From Maea johnstoni (taxonomy: Eukaryota; Annelida; Polychaeta; Spionida; Magelonidae), in NCBI GenBank assembly GCA_963942565.1, contig OZ012685.1:56033058-56097057 (forward strand): a stretch of DNA of 64,000 nt, in the 5' to 3' direction. A program made the position numbers and the translations under genes. Shown here piece after piece: positions 1 to 8,595 of this stretch (positions are counted from its first letter, which is position 1; every line of letters begins with the position of its first letter). Below the pieces are notes generated by a model. It was not told the origin of the DNA, ran no database searches, and worked only from the letters and a program-made list of their open reading frames with translations.

Positions 1-262
1 TACTCTGCTCGGTGATGGCCTATACAGTCAACGTCGGCCTGTAGAGGAGGACGAGGATGTTGTCTTTCAAATATGTAAACATGTCAAAAAATCAAAACAG
101 TAATACTAATGATGATTATATTGATAATAATGATGATGATGATGATGTATATTACTCTGCACGGTGGTGGCCTATACAGTCAAAGTCGGTCTGCATAGGA
201 GGACGAGGGTGTTGGCTTTCAAATATGCAACGTCAAAAAATTAAAGCACTACTACTGCTACA

Positions 263-326
<64 letters not shown>

Positions 327-458
327 TTACTCTGCACGGTGATGGCCTATACAGTCAAAGTCGGTCTGCATAGGAGGATGAGGGTGTTGGCTTTCAAATA
401 TGCAACGTCAAAAAATTAAAGCACTACTACTGCTACAACTACTACTACTACTACTACA

Positions 459-534
<76 letters not shown>

Positions 535-645
535 ATGATGATGATGATGTATCAAAACTCTACACGGTGATGGCCTATACAGTCAAAGTCGGTCTACATA
601 CGAGGACGAGGGTGCTGGCTTTCAAATATGCAAACATGTCAAAAA
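1..645. repeat. Minisatellite with triplet tracts, unit 1
   Basis: Four copies of an ~88-bp module start near 1, 153, 328 and 557. Each runs from a CTCTGC(A/T)CGGTGATGGCC-like start through a CAGTCAA(A/C)GTCGG core to a TTTCAAATATG...GTCAAAAA end. Copies 1 and 2 are joined by a (GAT)n-rich stretch, the later ones by long (CTA)n tracts (about 247-327 and 421-535). Poly-leucine reading frames across these tracts are composition artefacts. Confidence 0.93.
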
Positions 646-1033
646 TAAATAAAAACAATGATAGTAATAATAATGATAATAATGATGATACGATAGAAAT
701 AATAGTTTTTATGATAATAGCATGGAAAATAATCCAAAAAATGCAACTTTGCTACGATGCTTCAGCGTTTCTGATATTTGATCTTCTAGCACCTCATCTA
801 CTGAAATCGAGTTCGACGGTACTGGACGGTGCTGCCACGCTGCGACGAGCAAAGGAACTAAACCAAGACAAAATCAAGTGTTCTATCGAGTCGGACCATC
901 TACATCGAGTTTAAGATTAAAACCCTCATGACTTTTATTGAAATAGTTCCTAATTTTTTCATTTGTCTCGATAAGGTGAGGTAGTTTAATTCGTTTTAGG
1001 TTAGTTTCTTATCAGTAAACTATCGCATGTCAG
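646..1033. other. Left spacer of unit 1, downstream of H1
   Basis: AT-rich non-coding stretch between the minisatellite and the H1 3' end; the same layout occurs in every unit. Its first ~120 bp (692-810) is a diverged direct repeat of 2230-2330 on the other side of the gene. I see no gene, tRNA or other RNA in it. Confidence 0.7.
692..810 (+). repeat. Diverged flanking direct repeat, left copy
   Basis: This segment begins GATAGAAATAATAG and contains TTCAGCGTTTCTGATATTTG. It aligns, with gaps and many substitutions, to 2230-2330 in the same orientation (GATAGAAAATAT ... TTTCAGCGTTTGTGATATTTG). The pair flanks the H1 locus in each unit. Confidence 0.6.
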
Positions 1034-1078
1034 GTAAAAGCTCTTTTCGGAGGATTGGGGTGGCCCTGATAAGCGGCC
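1034..1078 (-). terminator. Histone 3' stem-loop and downstream element, unit 1
   Basis: Read on the minus strand, 45 nt past the stop, CCCAAA leads into a stem-loop (1062-1078): GGCC, a bulged G, CT, loop TATC, then AGGGCC, followed by ACCCC. This matches the replication-dependent histone mRNA signal (6-bp stem, 4-nt loop starting with U, CCAAA before and ACCCA after), except for the one bulged G. A purine-rich GAAAAGAGCT about 12-15 nt further (1034-1050) matches the histone downstream element read by U7 snRNA. In known genes this means SLBP/U7-dependent cleavage without polyadenylation. Confidence 0.85.
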
Positions 1079-1122
1079 TTTGGGTGAATGTGGATGAAGA
1101 TCCACAGGTGTAAGCAGGCCGC

Positions 1123-1521
1123 TCAATTCTTGGCAGGCCTCTTAGCCTTGGCTGCCTTCTTGGGACCTTTCTTGGCTGCTGCCTTGGGTTTCTTGGCGAC
1201 AGTCTTCTTAGGCTTGGCGGCTGGTTTCTTGGCAGATGCAGCCTTGGGCTCCTTAGCAGCCTTCTTGGGAGTCTTCTTGACAGCTTTCTTGGCGGCTGGT
1301 TTCTTGGCAGCCTTCTTAGGGGTCTTGGGCTTTTTGGCAACAACCTTGGGTTTCTTGGCCACCTTCTCCTTCTTGGGTTTGGGCTGCTCGCCCAGCTTGA
1401 AGGAGCCGGCAGCACCGGTAGCCTTGGTCTGCTTGAGAGCACCCTTCTCGACGGCAGCCTTCAGGAAGCGACGGATGAAAGGAGCGATTCTCTCCACGTC
1501 CACCTTGTAGTTGCCAGCCAC
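1123..1521 (-). CDS. H1: Histone H1 C-terminal frame (half globular domain plus Lys-rich tail), unit 1
   Basis: 132 codons ending in TGA. The boundary given starts at a GTG (Val) because the frame has no ATG; it stays open upstream to 1638. Residues 1-43 repeat the second half of the H1 winged helix ([15 protein letters not shown] through GSFKL). Residues 44-132 form the DNA-binding tail of Lys/Ala/Pro repeats with two TPKK motifs (67-70, 84-87), typical CDK sites of H1. It lies in a different frame from the N-terminal H1 frame at 1557-1925, with TAA between. It would be expressed only through splicing, frameshifting or non-AUG initiation; otherwise it is dead sequence in the H1 3' region. 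Family assignment is firm; expression is unknown. Confidence 0.6.
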   Translation of the reverse strand: MAGNYKVDVERIAPFIRRFLKAAVEKGALKQTKATGAAGSFKLGEQPKPKKEKVAKKPKVVAKKPKTPKKAAKKPAAKKAVKKTPKKAAKEPKAASAKKPAAKPKKTVAKKPKAAAKKGPKKAAKAKRPAKN

Positions 1522-1527
1522 ATACTT
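1361..1527 (-). repeat. Intragenic tandem duplication, downstream copy
   Basis: About 167 bp nearly identical to 1606-1778. It spans the codons from KYVAGNYK through the end of the globular domain to KKEKV. The offset between copies is 251 bp at the KYVAG end and 245 bp at the KKEKV end because two CAG codons differ. Confidence 0.9.
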
Positions 1528-1556
1528 CTCGACGGCAGCCTTGGGAGGAGCCTCCT

Positions 1557-1925
1557 TTACACCACATTCGTGTCTGCTGCTGCTGCTTTCCTGGCCTGCA
1601 CCAGCACCTTCTCCTTCTTGGGTTCGGGCTGCTGCTCGTCAGGCAGCTTGAAGGAGCCGGCAGCACCGGTACCCTTGGTCTGCTCAAGAGCACCCTTCTC
1701 GACGGCAGCCTTCAGGAAGCGACGGATGAAAGGAGCGATTCTATCCATGTCCACCTTGTAGTTGCCAGCCACATACTTCTTGATGGCGGCCAGGGATGAT
1801 CCCTTGCGATCCTTCAAGGCAGCGATGGCAGCGGTGACCATTTCTGCGACTGGTGGGTGGGCAGGAGCCACCTTGGGTTTCTTGGGGGCAGCCTTCTTGG
1901 CAGGTGCGGCAGCAGCGTCGGACAT
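1557..1925 (-). CDS. H1: Linker histone H1, N-terminal and globular frame (tailless), unit 1
   Basis: 122 aa from ATG to TAA. Residues 1-21 are an Ala/Lys/Pro-rich N-terminal arm. Residues 22-94 are a complete H1/H5 winged-helix domain: helix 1 from AHPPVAEMV, helix 2 from [10 protein letters not shown], helix 3 from [12 protein letters not shown], and the wing ending [11 protein letters not shown]1 binds linker DNA at the nucleosome dyad in the nucleus. The frame then runs through PKKEKV into a short Ala-rich end (DTNVV) and stops, so it lacks the ~90-residue Lys-rich tail expected of H1; that tail lies downstream in another frame (1123-1521). The start is supported by the canonical MSDAA opening, the TATA-like box about 110 bp upstream and the histone 3' stem-loop downstream. 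It could make a tailless H1, be exon 1 of a spliced H1, or be decaying. Confidence 0.75.
   Translation of the reverse strand: MSDAAAAPAKKAAPKKPKVAPAHPPVAEMVTAAIAALKDRKGSSLAAIKKYVAGNYKVDMDRIAPFIRRFLKAAVEKGALEQTKGTGAAGSFKLPDEQQPEPKKEKVLVQARKAAAADTNVV
1606..1778 (-). repeat. Intragenic tandem duplication, upstream copy
   Basis: Partner of 1361-1527. Between the copies lie the GCA-repeat (Ala) tract, the TAA stop and a sequence reading [11 protein letters not shown] in the downstream frame. An 18-bp string coding KAAVEK occurs in both copies and again at this junction, which suggests how the rearrangement arose. Confidence 0.88.
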
Positions 1926-2034
1926 GATGATTTGAGATGTGCTGAGAGAAGTAAGAAATTTCCAACTGGATAGAAAAGCTCAGTTTGACGGATGCAATAG
2001 ATCCAGGACGCGCGGACCTCAGAGTTGAGTCGGC

Positions 2035-2074
2035 GTTATAGCAGTCAGGCAGCCAAGCGCACGGTGCAAATAAG
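2035..2074 (-). promoter_or_regulatory. H1 promoter: TATA-like box and octamer-like site, unit 1
   Basis: On the minus strand CTATAAC (2035-2040) lies 110 bp upstream of the ATG. Just upstream is ATTTGCAC (2064-2071), a 7/8 match to the inverted octamer ATTTGCAT found in many histone promoters. I see no clear H1 box (AAACACA) or CCAAT box. Same-layout sites occur at 5370-5409, 8705-8744, 18619-18658, 21849-21888, 25178-25217, 28477-28516, 31863-31902, 35099-35138, 38428-38467, 41727-41766, 45113-45152, 48349-48388, 51579-51618, 54908-54947, 58207-58246 and 61593-61632. The assignment rests on motif and spacing only. Confidence 0.5.
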
Positions 2075-2229
2075 TGCTCAAGCATTTTTGCTACTTGGCT
2101 TGACAAAACTATCGATTTCTGACATTTTACATAATAGTTATCATCATAGTTGTAGCAATAATACTAATGTTCATGAAAATAATGCCAAAATACTACAAAT
2201 AATAAATAAAAAATAAAAATGATGATAGC

Positions 2230-2330
2230 GATAGAAAATATCAATGATAATGACATAGGAAATACTGCAATAAATGCAAGTCGGCTCGAATCCACTTTCA
2301 GCGTTTGTGATATTTGTTCTGCTCTACTGC
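2230..2330 (+). repeat. Diverged flanking direct repeat, right copy
   Basis: Partner of 692-810; see that entry. The GGCTCGAATCC inside it resembles a Pol III B box but has no partner A box and no tRNA fold around it. Confidence 0.6.
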
Positions 2331-2540
2331 GAATGACATCCAAGGTGCTTGGCGATGCTTAGCGACGGGGAAAAGAGCAGTAGTTTGTGTGGAGGTGCAA
2401 ATGAAGAGCGAAGGAGCGTCGCTCGCATCAAAGGGCCTTAGCACGACGCGTTGGCGAGGCAACGGATGTGTGCCGGCGAGTAGTACCATTGCAAAGTGCA
2501 GAGTGAAAACTGGGCCTACGGATGCCGTGTTTGGGTTGAT

Positions 2541-2561
2541 CCTGCTCGTGGTGCGAGCAGG
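2541..2561. repeat. Short inverted repeat in the GC-richer spacer block
   Basis: Arms CCTGCTCG and CGAGCAGG around a 5-base centre. It is kept in all units, but B' units (for example at 25690) change one arm base and break one pair. No function is evident. Confidence 0.6.
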
Positions 2562-3014
2562 TGGTCAGCACTGCATTCGTGGAGCCACTGCAAGACGTAT
2601 TTCTCTCCGGCCAGGCGCAAAACCGTTGACCGACATCGCGGGCGTATGAATACCAACCGAGGCTGCGAGTGATCGAGGTCATGGTGCGATAGAGCCCGTC
2701 GCCGGCGTTCCGCGCTGGAGCCACTGCTGCGGGTGGTTCTATCCAGCAAAGCATGCCCAAACTTTCGACCGACATCTCAGAGGAAGCTTATTTATCCGAA
2801 AATAGGGGTATTTCGACGTGCAACATTGGACATTTTGTCTGATTTTCCAAAGTTGACCCATTCGTACCGGGAGTGGAGACATCTCTCTGCACACATTGAT
2901 ATTCGTCAGAGGAGCATCTGGATGGAACAACGAGGGATTTGAACGTCGCGACTCGAGGAAAGCCAATATTTTAAAAAGGTGCTTGCACAGATCACCTGAT
3001 TGTAAATTTTGTAA

Positions 3015-3140
3015 CGGCAGTTCGCTCTATGGAGGCTTTTGGGGTCATTTTTTCTTTTTGAAAAACATGCATAGTGTTTTCAAACGGAGCCCTCTTTTCA
3101 CATTCATTGTGGACCGGGGACCATCAACGAATTCTTGAAG
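3015..3140. repeat. A/B-type-specific 126-bp segment
   Basis: Present in A, B and B' units and in hybrid unit 11: 6350-6475, 9685-9810, 22829-22954, 26158-26283, 36079-36204, 39408-39533, 52559-52684, 55888-56013. In C, D and E units it is replaced by about 7 bp (ATTTTTG). I find no terminal inverted repeats or target duplication, so insertion and deletion cannot be told apart here. Confidence 0.75.
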
Positions 3141-3345
3141 TCGGAGATCACTACAGAGAGGGAAGGGCATCACAATTTTTCCAAATTTCTGCTCCAATCA
3201 AAGTTTCTGGCAATTCTATCGGATTTTTTATTTTTGAAAATGAGAAAAAGCGCATTTTTTCAAAATCAAGTTTCCATCACTTTATCAGAAAGATAAAATC
3301 CGTCTGCGTGCAAGCCCACGTGAGATTCTGAGATATTTGGTCCTT

Positions 3346-3603
3346 TACTCTGCTCGGTGATGGCCTATACAGTCAACGTCGGCCTGTAGAGGAGGACGAG
3401 GATGTAGTCTTTCAAATATGTAAACATGTCAAAAAAATCAAAACAGTAATCCTAATGATGATAATATTGATAATAATGATGATGATGATGATGTATATTA
3501 CTCTGCACGGTGGAGGCCTATACAGTCAAAGTCGGTCTGCATAGGAGGACGAGGGGGTTGGCTTTCAGATATGCAACGTCAAAAAATTAAAGCACTACTA
3601 CTG

Positions 3604-3672
<69 letters not shown>

Positions 3673-3778
3673 TGCACGGTGATGGCCTATACAGTCAAAG
3701 TCGGTCTGCATAGGAGGACGAGGGTGTTGGCTTTCAAATATGCAACGTCAAAAAATTAAAGCACTACTACTGCTACTG

Positions 3779-3861
<83 letters not shown>

Positions 3862-3972
3862 GATGATGACGATGACGTATCTTACTCTGCACAGTGATGG
3901 CCTATACAGTCAAAGTCGGTCTACATACGAGGACGAGGGTGTTGGCTTTCAAATATGCAAACATGTCAAAAA
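3346..3972. repeat. Minisatellite, unit 2
   Basis: Four modules. The second carries the B-type marks; the fourth begins CTCTGCACAGTG and follows a long (CTA)n tract and GATGATGACGATGACG. Confidence 0.9.
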
Positions 3973-4365
3973 AAATAAAAACAATGATAGTAATAATAAT
4001 GATAATAATGATGATGATACGATAGAAATAACAGTTATTATGATAATAGCATGGAAGATAATCCAAAAAATGCAACTTTGCTACGATGCTTCAGTGTTTC
4101 TGATATTTGATCTTCTAGCACCTCATCTACTGAAATCGAGTTCGACCGTACTGTACGGTGCTGCCACGCTGCGACGAGCAAAGGAACTAAACCAAGAGGA
4201 CAAAATCAAGTGATCTATCGAGTCGGACCATCTACATCGAGTTTAAGATTAAAACCCTCATGACTTTTATTGAAATAGTTCCTAATTTTTTCATTTGTCT
4301 CGATAAGGTGAGGTAGTTTAATTCGTTTTAGGTTAGTTTCTTATCAGTAAACTATCGCATGTCAG

Positions 4366-4410
4366 GTAAAAGCTCTTTTCGGAGGATTGGGGTGGCCCTG
4401 ATAAGCGGCC
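4366..4410 (-). terminator. Histone 3' processing signal, unit 2
   Basis: Stem-loop at 4394-4410 and purine-rich element at 4366-4382, unchanged from unit 1. Confidence 0.83.
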
Positions 4411-4454
4411 TTTGGGTGAATGTGGATGAAGATCCACAGGTGTAAGCAGGCCGC

Positions 4455-4856
4455 TCAATTCTTGGCAGGCCTCTTAGCCTTGGCTGCCTTCTCGGGACTT
4501 TTCTTGGCTGCTGCCTTGGGTTTCTTGGCGACAGTCTTCTTAGGCTTGGCGGCTGGTTTCTTGGCAGATGCGGCCTTGGGCTTCTTAGCAGCCTTCTTGG
4601 GAGTCTTCTTGACAGCAGCTTTCTTGGCGGCTGGTTTCTTGGCAGCCTTCTTGGGGGTCTTGGGCTTTTTGGCAACAGCCTTGGGTTTCTTGGCCACCTT
4701 CTCCTTCTTGGGTTTGGGCTGCTCGCCCAGCTTGAAGGAGCCGGCAGCACCGGTAGCCTTGGTCTGCTTGAGAGCACCCTTCTCGACGGCAGCCTTCAGG
4801 AAGCGACGGATGAAAGGAGCGATTCTCTCCACGTCCACCTTGTAGTTGCCAGCCAC
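4455..4856 (-). CDS. H1: Histone H1 C-terminal frame, unit 2
   Basis: 133 codons, one more than unit 1 (additional Ala before VKKTPKK). Differs from type A by KPKAVAKK for [15 protein letters not shown] for KEPKAAS, and KSPEK for KGPKK. No ATG, and out of frame with 4892-5260 as in unit 1. Confidence 0.6.
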   Translation of the reverse strand: MAGNYKVDVERIAPFIRRFLKAAVEKGALKQTKATGAAGSFKLGEQPKPKKEKVAKKPKAVAKKPKTPKKAAKKPAAKKAAVKKTPKKAAKKPKAASAKKPAAKPKKTVAKKPKAAAKKSPEKAAKAKRPAKN

Positions 4857-4891
4857 ATACTTCTCGACGGCAGCCTTGGGAGGAGCCTCCT

Positions 4892-5260
4892 TTACACCAC
4901 ATTCGTGTCTGCTGCTGCTGCTTTCCTGGCCTGCACCAGCACCTTCTCCTTCTTGGGTTCGGGCTGCTGCTCGTCAGGCAGCTTGAAGGAGCCGGCAGCA
5001 CCGGTACCCTTGGTCTGCTCAAGAGCACCCTTCTCGACGGCAGCCTTCAGGAAGCGACGGATGAAAGGAGCGATTCTATCCATGTCCACCTTGTAGTTGC
5101 CAGCCACATACTTCTTGATGGCGGCCAGGGATGATCCCTTGCGATCCTTCAAGGCAGCGATGGCAGCGGTGACCATTTCTGCGACTGGTGGGTGGGCAGG
5201 AGCCACCTTGGGTTTCTTGGGGGCAGCCTTCTTGGCAGGTGCGGCAGCAGCGTCGGACAT
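4892..5260 (-). CDS. H1: Linker histone H1, tailless frame, unit 2
   Basis: 122 aa, identical in protein sequence to the unit 1 frame (1557-1925). The same TAA ends it ahead of the Lys-rich tail. Confidence 0.74.
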   Translation of the reverse strand: MSDAAAAPAKKAAPKKPKVAPAHPPVAEMVTAAIAALKDRKGSSLAAIKKYVAGNYKVDMDRIAPFIRRFLKAAVEKGALEQTKGTGAAGSFKLPDEQQPEPKKEKVLVQARKAAAADTNVV

Positions 5261-6680
5261 GATGATTTGAGATGTGCTGAGAGAAGTAAGAAATTTCCAA
5301 CTGGATAGAAAAGCTCAGTTTGACGGATGCAATAGATCCAGGACGCGCGGACCTCAGAGTTGAGTCGGCGTTATAGCAGTCAGGCAGCCAAGCGCACGGT
5401 GCAAATAAGTGCTCAAGCATTTTTGCTACTTGGCTTGACAAAACTATCGATTTCTGACATTTTACATAATAGTTATCATCATAGTTGTAGCAATAATACT
5501 AATGTTCATGAAAATAATGCCAAAATACTACAAATAATAAATAAAAAATAAAAATGATGATAGCGATAGAAAATATCAATGATAATGACATAGGAAATAC
5601 TGCAATAAATGCAAGTCGGCTCGAATCCACTTTCAGCGTTTGTGATATTTGTTCTGCTCTACTGCGAATGACATCCAAGGTGCTTGGCGATGCTTAGCGA
5701 CGGGGAAAAGAGCAGTAGTTTGTGTGGAGGTGCAAATGAAGAGCGAAGGAGCGTCGCTCGCATCAAAGGGCCTTAGCACGACGCGTTGGCGAGGCAACGG
5801 ATGTGTGCCGGCGAGTAGTACCATTGCAAAGTGCAGAGTGAAAACTGGGCCTACGGATGCCGTGTTTGGGTTGATCCTGCTCGTGGTGCGAGCAGGTGGT
5901 CAGCACTGCATTCGTGGAGCCACTGCAAGACGTATTTCTCTCCGGCCAGGCGCAAAACCGTTGACCGACATCGCGGGCGTATGAATACCAACCGAGGCTG
6001 CGAGTGATCGAGGTCATGGTGCGATAGAGCCCGTCGCCGGCGTTCCGCGCTGGAGCCACTGCTGCGGGTGGTTCTATCCAGCAAAGCATGCCCAAACTTT
6101 CGACCGACATCTCAGAGGAAGCTTATTTATCCGAAAATAGGGGTATTTCGACGTGCAACATTGGACATTTTGTCTGATTTTCCAAAGTTGACCCATTCGT
6201 ACCGGGAGTGGAGACATCTCTCTGCACACATTGATATTCGTCAGAGGAGCATCTGGATGGAACAACGAGGGATTTGAACGTCGCGACTCGAGGAAAGCCA
6301 ATATTTTAAAAAGGTGCTTGCACAGATCACCTGATTGTAAATTTTGTAACGGCAGTTCGCTCTATGGAGGCTTTTGGGGTCATTTTTTCTTTTTGAAAAA
6401 CATGCATAGTGTTTTCAAACGGAGCCCTCTTTTCACATTCATTGTGGACCGGGGACCATCAACGAATTCTTGAAGTCGGAGATCACTACAGAGAGGGAAG
6501 GGCATCACAATTTTTCCAAATTTCTGCTCCAATCAAAGTTTCTGGCAATTCTATCGGATTTTTTATTTTTGAAAATGAGAAAAAGCGCATTTTTTCAAAA
6601 TCAAGTTTCCATCACTTTATCAGAAAGATAAAATCCGTCTGCGTGCAAGCCCACGTGAGATTCTGAGATATTTGGTCCTT

Positions 6681-6938
6681 TACTCTGCTCGGTGATGGCC
6701 TATACAGTCAACGTCGGCCTGTAGAGGAGGACGAGGATGTAGTCTTTCAAATATGTAAACATGTCAAAAAAATCAAAACAGTAATCCTAATGATGATAAT
6801 ATTGATAATAATGATGATGATGATGATGTATATTACTCTGCACGGTGGAGGCCTATACAGTCAAAGTCGGTCTGCATAGGAGGACGAGGGGGTTGGCTTT
6901 CAGATATGCAACGTCAAAAAATTAAAGCACTACTACTG

Positions 6939-7007
<69 letters not shown>

Positions 7008-7113
7008 TGCACGGTGATGGCCTATACAGTCAAAGTCGGTCTGCATAGGAGGACGAGGGTGTTGGCTTTCAAATATGCAACGTCAAAAAATTAAAGCACT
7101 ACTACTGCTACTG

Positions 7114-7196
<83 letters not shown>

Positions 7197-7307
7197 GATG
7201 ATGACGATGACGTATCTTACTCTGCACAGTGATGGCCTATACAGTCAAAGTCGGTCTACATACGAGGACGAGGGTGTTGGCTTTCAAATATGCAAACATG
7301 TCAAAAA
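6681..7307. repeat. Minisatellite, unit 3
   Basis: Four modules, same tract lengths as unit 2. Confidence 0.9.
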
Positions 7308-7700
7308 AAATAAAAACAATGATAGTAATAATAATGATAATAATGATGATGATACGATAGAAATAACAGTTATTATGATAATAGCATGGAAGATAATCCA
7401 AAAAATGCAACTTTGCTACGATGCTTCAGTGTTTCTGATATTTGATCTTCTAGCACCTCATCTACTGAAATCGAGTTCGACCGTACTGTACGGTGCTGCC
7501 ACGCTGCGACGAGCAAAGGAACTAAACCAAGAGGACAAAATCAAGTGATCTATCGAGTCGGACCATCTACATCGAGTTTAAGATTAAAACCCTCATGACT
7601 TTTATTGAAATAGTTCCTAATTTTTTCATTTGTCTCGATAAGGTGAGGTAGTTTAATTCGTTTTAGGTTAGTTTCTTATCAGTAAACTATCGCATGTCAG

Positions 7701-7745
7701 GTAAAAGCTCTTTTCGGAGGATTGGGGTGGCCCTGATAAGCGGCC
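7701..7745 (-). terminator. Histone 3' processing signal, unit 3
   Basis: Stem-loop at 7729-7745, unchanged. Confidence 0.83.
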
Positions 7746-7789
7746 TTTGGGTGAATGTGGATGAAGATCCACAGGTGTAAGCAGGCCGC

Positions 7790-8191
7790 TCAATTCTTGG
7801 CAGGCCTCTTAGCCTTGGCTGCCTTCTCGGGACTTTTCTTGGCTGCTGCCTTGGGTTTCTTGGCGACAGTCTTCTTAGGCTTGGCGGCTGGTTTCTTGGC
7901 AGATGCGGCCTTGGGCTTCTTAGCAGCCTTCTTGGGAGTCTTCTTGACAGCAGCTTTCTTGGCGGCTGGTTTCTTGGCAGCCTTCTTGGGGGTCTTGGGC
8001 TTTTTGGCAACAGCCTTGGGTTTCTTGGCCACCTTCTCCTTCTTGGGTTTGGGCTGCTCGCCCAGCTTGAAGGAGCCGGCAGCACCGGTAGCCTTGGTCT
8101 GCTTGAGAGCACCCTTCTCGACGGCAGCCTTCAGGAAGCGACGGATGAAAGGAGCGATTCTCTCCACGTCCACCTTGTAGTTGCCAGCCAC
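7790..8191 (-). CDS. H1: Histone H1 C-terminal frame, unit 3
   Basis: 133 codons, identical to unit 2 (4455-4856); no ATG. Confidence 0.6.
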   Translation of the reverse strand: MAGNYKVDVERIAPFIRRFLKAAVEKGALKQTKATGAAGSFKLGEQPKPKKEKVAKKPKAVAKKPKTPKKAAKKPAAKKAAVKKTPKKAAKKPKAASAKKPAAKPKKTVAKKPKAAAKKSPEKAAKAKRPAKN

Positions 8192-8226
8192 ATACTTCTC
8201 GACGGCAGCCTTGGGAGGAGCCTCCT

Positions 8227-8595
8227 TTACACCACATTCGTGTCTGCTGCTGCTGCTTTCCTGGCCTGCACCAGCACCTTCTCCTTCTTGGGTTCGGGCT
8301 GCTGCTCGTCAGGCAGCTTGAAGGAGCCGGCAGCACCGGTACCCTTGGTCTGCTCAAGAGCACCCTTCTCGACGGCAGCCTTCAGGAAGCGACGGATGAA
8401 AGGAGCGATTCTATCCATGTCCACCTTGTAGTTGCCAGCCACATACTTCTTGATGGCGGCCAGGGATGATCCCTTGCGATCCTTCAAGGCAGCGATGGCA
8501 GCGGTGACCATTTCTGCGACTGGTGGGTGGGCAGGAGCCACCTTGGGTTTCTTGGGGGCAGCCTTCTTGGCAGGTGCGGCAGCAGCGTCGGACAT
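8227..8595 (-). CDS. H1: Linker histone H1, tailless frame, unit 3
   Basis: 122 aa, same protein as units 1 and 2, with intact ATG and promoter spacing. Confidence 0.74.
   Translation of the reverse strand: MSDAAAAPAKKAAPKKPKVAPAHPPVAEMVTAAIAALKDRKGSSLAAIKKYVAGNYKVDMDRIAPFIRRFLKAAVEKGALEQTKGTGAAGSFKLPDEQQPEPKKEKVLVQARKAAAADTNVV

Larger units (their letters stand above)
1..3345. repeat. Tandem unit 1 (type A, 3345 bp)
   Basis: First visible unit of the H1-only array. I set the unit start at the module reading TACTCTGCTCGGTGATGG, which recurs once per unit. It holds the minisatellite (1-645), the H1 locus on the minus strand (1034-2074) and a spacer to 3345 that includes the A/B-specific 126-bp segment (3015-3140). 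It differs from units 7 and 16 by one CTA triplet (3 bp) in the second tract. No core histone gene is present. Confidence 0.95.
2075..3345. other. Right spacer of unit 1, upstream of H1
   Basis: About 1.27 kb without a convincing gene. In order: AT-rich sequence with degenerate triplets; the right copy of the flanking direct repeat (2230-2330); a GC-richer block (about 2340-2800) with an 8-bp-arm palindrome (2541-2561); AT-rich sequence to 3014; the A/B-specific segment (3015-3140); and a T/A-rich end. Open frames of 60-138 codons exist on both strands here. The base differences between unit types change the amino acid almost every time in each of these frames, so I do not call them genes. 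Confidence 0.65.
3346..6680. repeat. Tandem unit 2 (type B, 3335 bp)
   Basis: Same layout as unit 1. B-type marks are GGGGGTTGGCTTTCAG in the second module, an extra Ala codon in the H1 tail and KSPEK near the tail end. Unit 3 has the same length and every feature at the same offset; I see no difference between units 2 and 3. Confidence 0.95.

Noticed and set aside
231-419. Poly-leucine reading frames such as MQRQKIKALLLL across the CTA tracts, repeated in all units
   Set aside because: They are translations of (CTA)n microsatellites. Length follows triplet number and there is no promoter or conserved protein part; they are not genes.
1020-1442. Arg/Pro-rich minus-strand frame and Ala/Leu-rich plus-strand frame over the H1 tail
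   Set aside because: Both are other-frame readings of the low-complexity H1 tail; the Lys/Ala/Pro reading is the one that matches a known family.
1557-1640. Programmed -1 frameshift joining the two H1 frames
   Set aside because: The phase would fit -1, but I see no X XXY YYZ slippery heptamer in the overlap, and the product would carry one and a half globular domains.
2285-2300. B-box-like GGCTCGAATCC, possible tRNA or SINE head
   Set aside because: No A box at a suitable distance and no cloverleaf can be drawn around it.
2534-2548. GGTTGATCCTGC matching the start of 18S rRNA
   Set aside because: The match stops after 12 bases and no further rRNA sequence follows; chance.
2314-2649. 111-codon plus-strand frame in the same block
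   Set aside because: The same substitution pattern is non-synonymous in this frame too; it is a mirror of the preceding frame.
2428-2775. 115-138-codon minus-strand frame in the right spacer with a TATA-like ATAAATA ahead of its ATG
   Set aside because: Nearly every base difference between unit types changes the amino acid in this frame, types A/B stop earlier than C/D, and it resembles no family I know.
2930-2960. tRNA-like GTTCAAATCCC on the minus strand
   Set aside because: No acceptor, D or anticodon arm in the neighbourhood.
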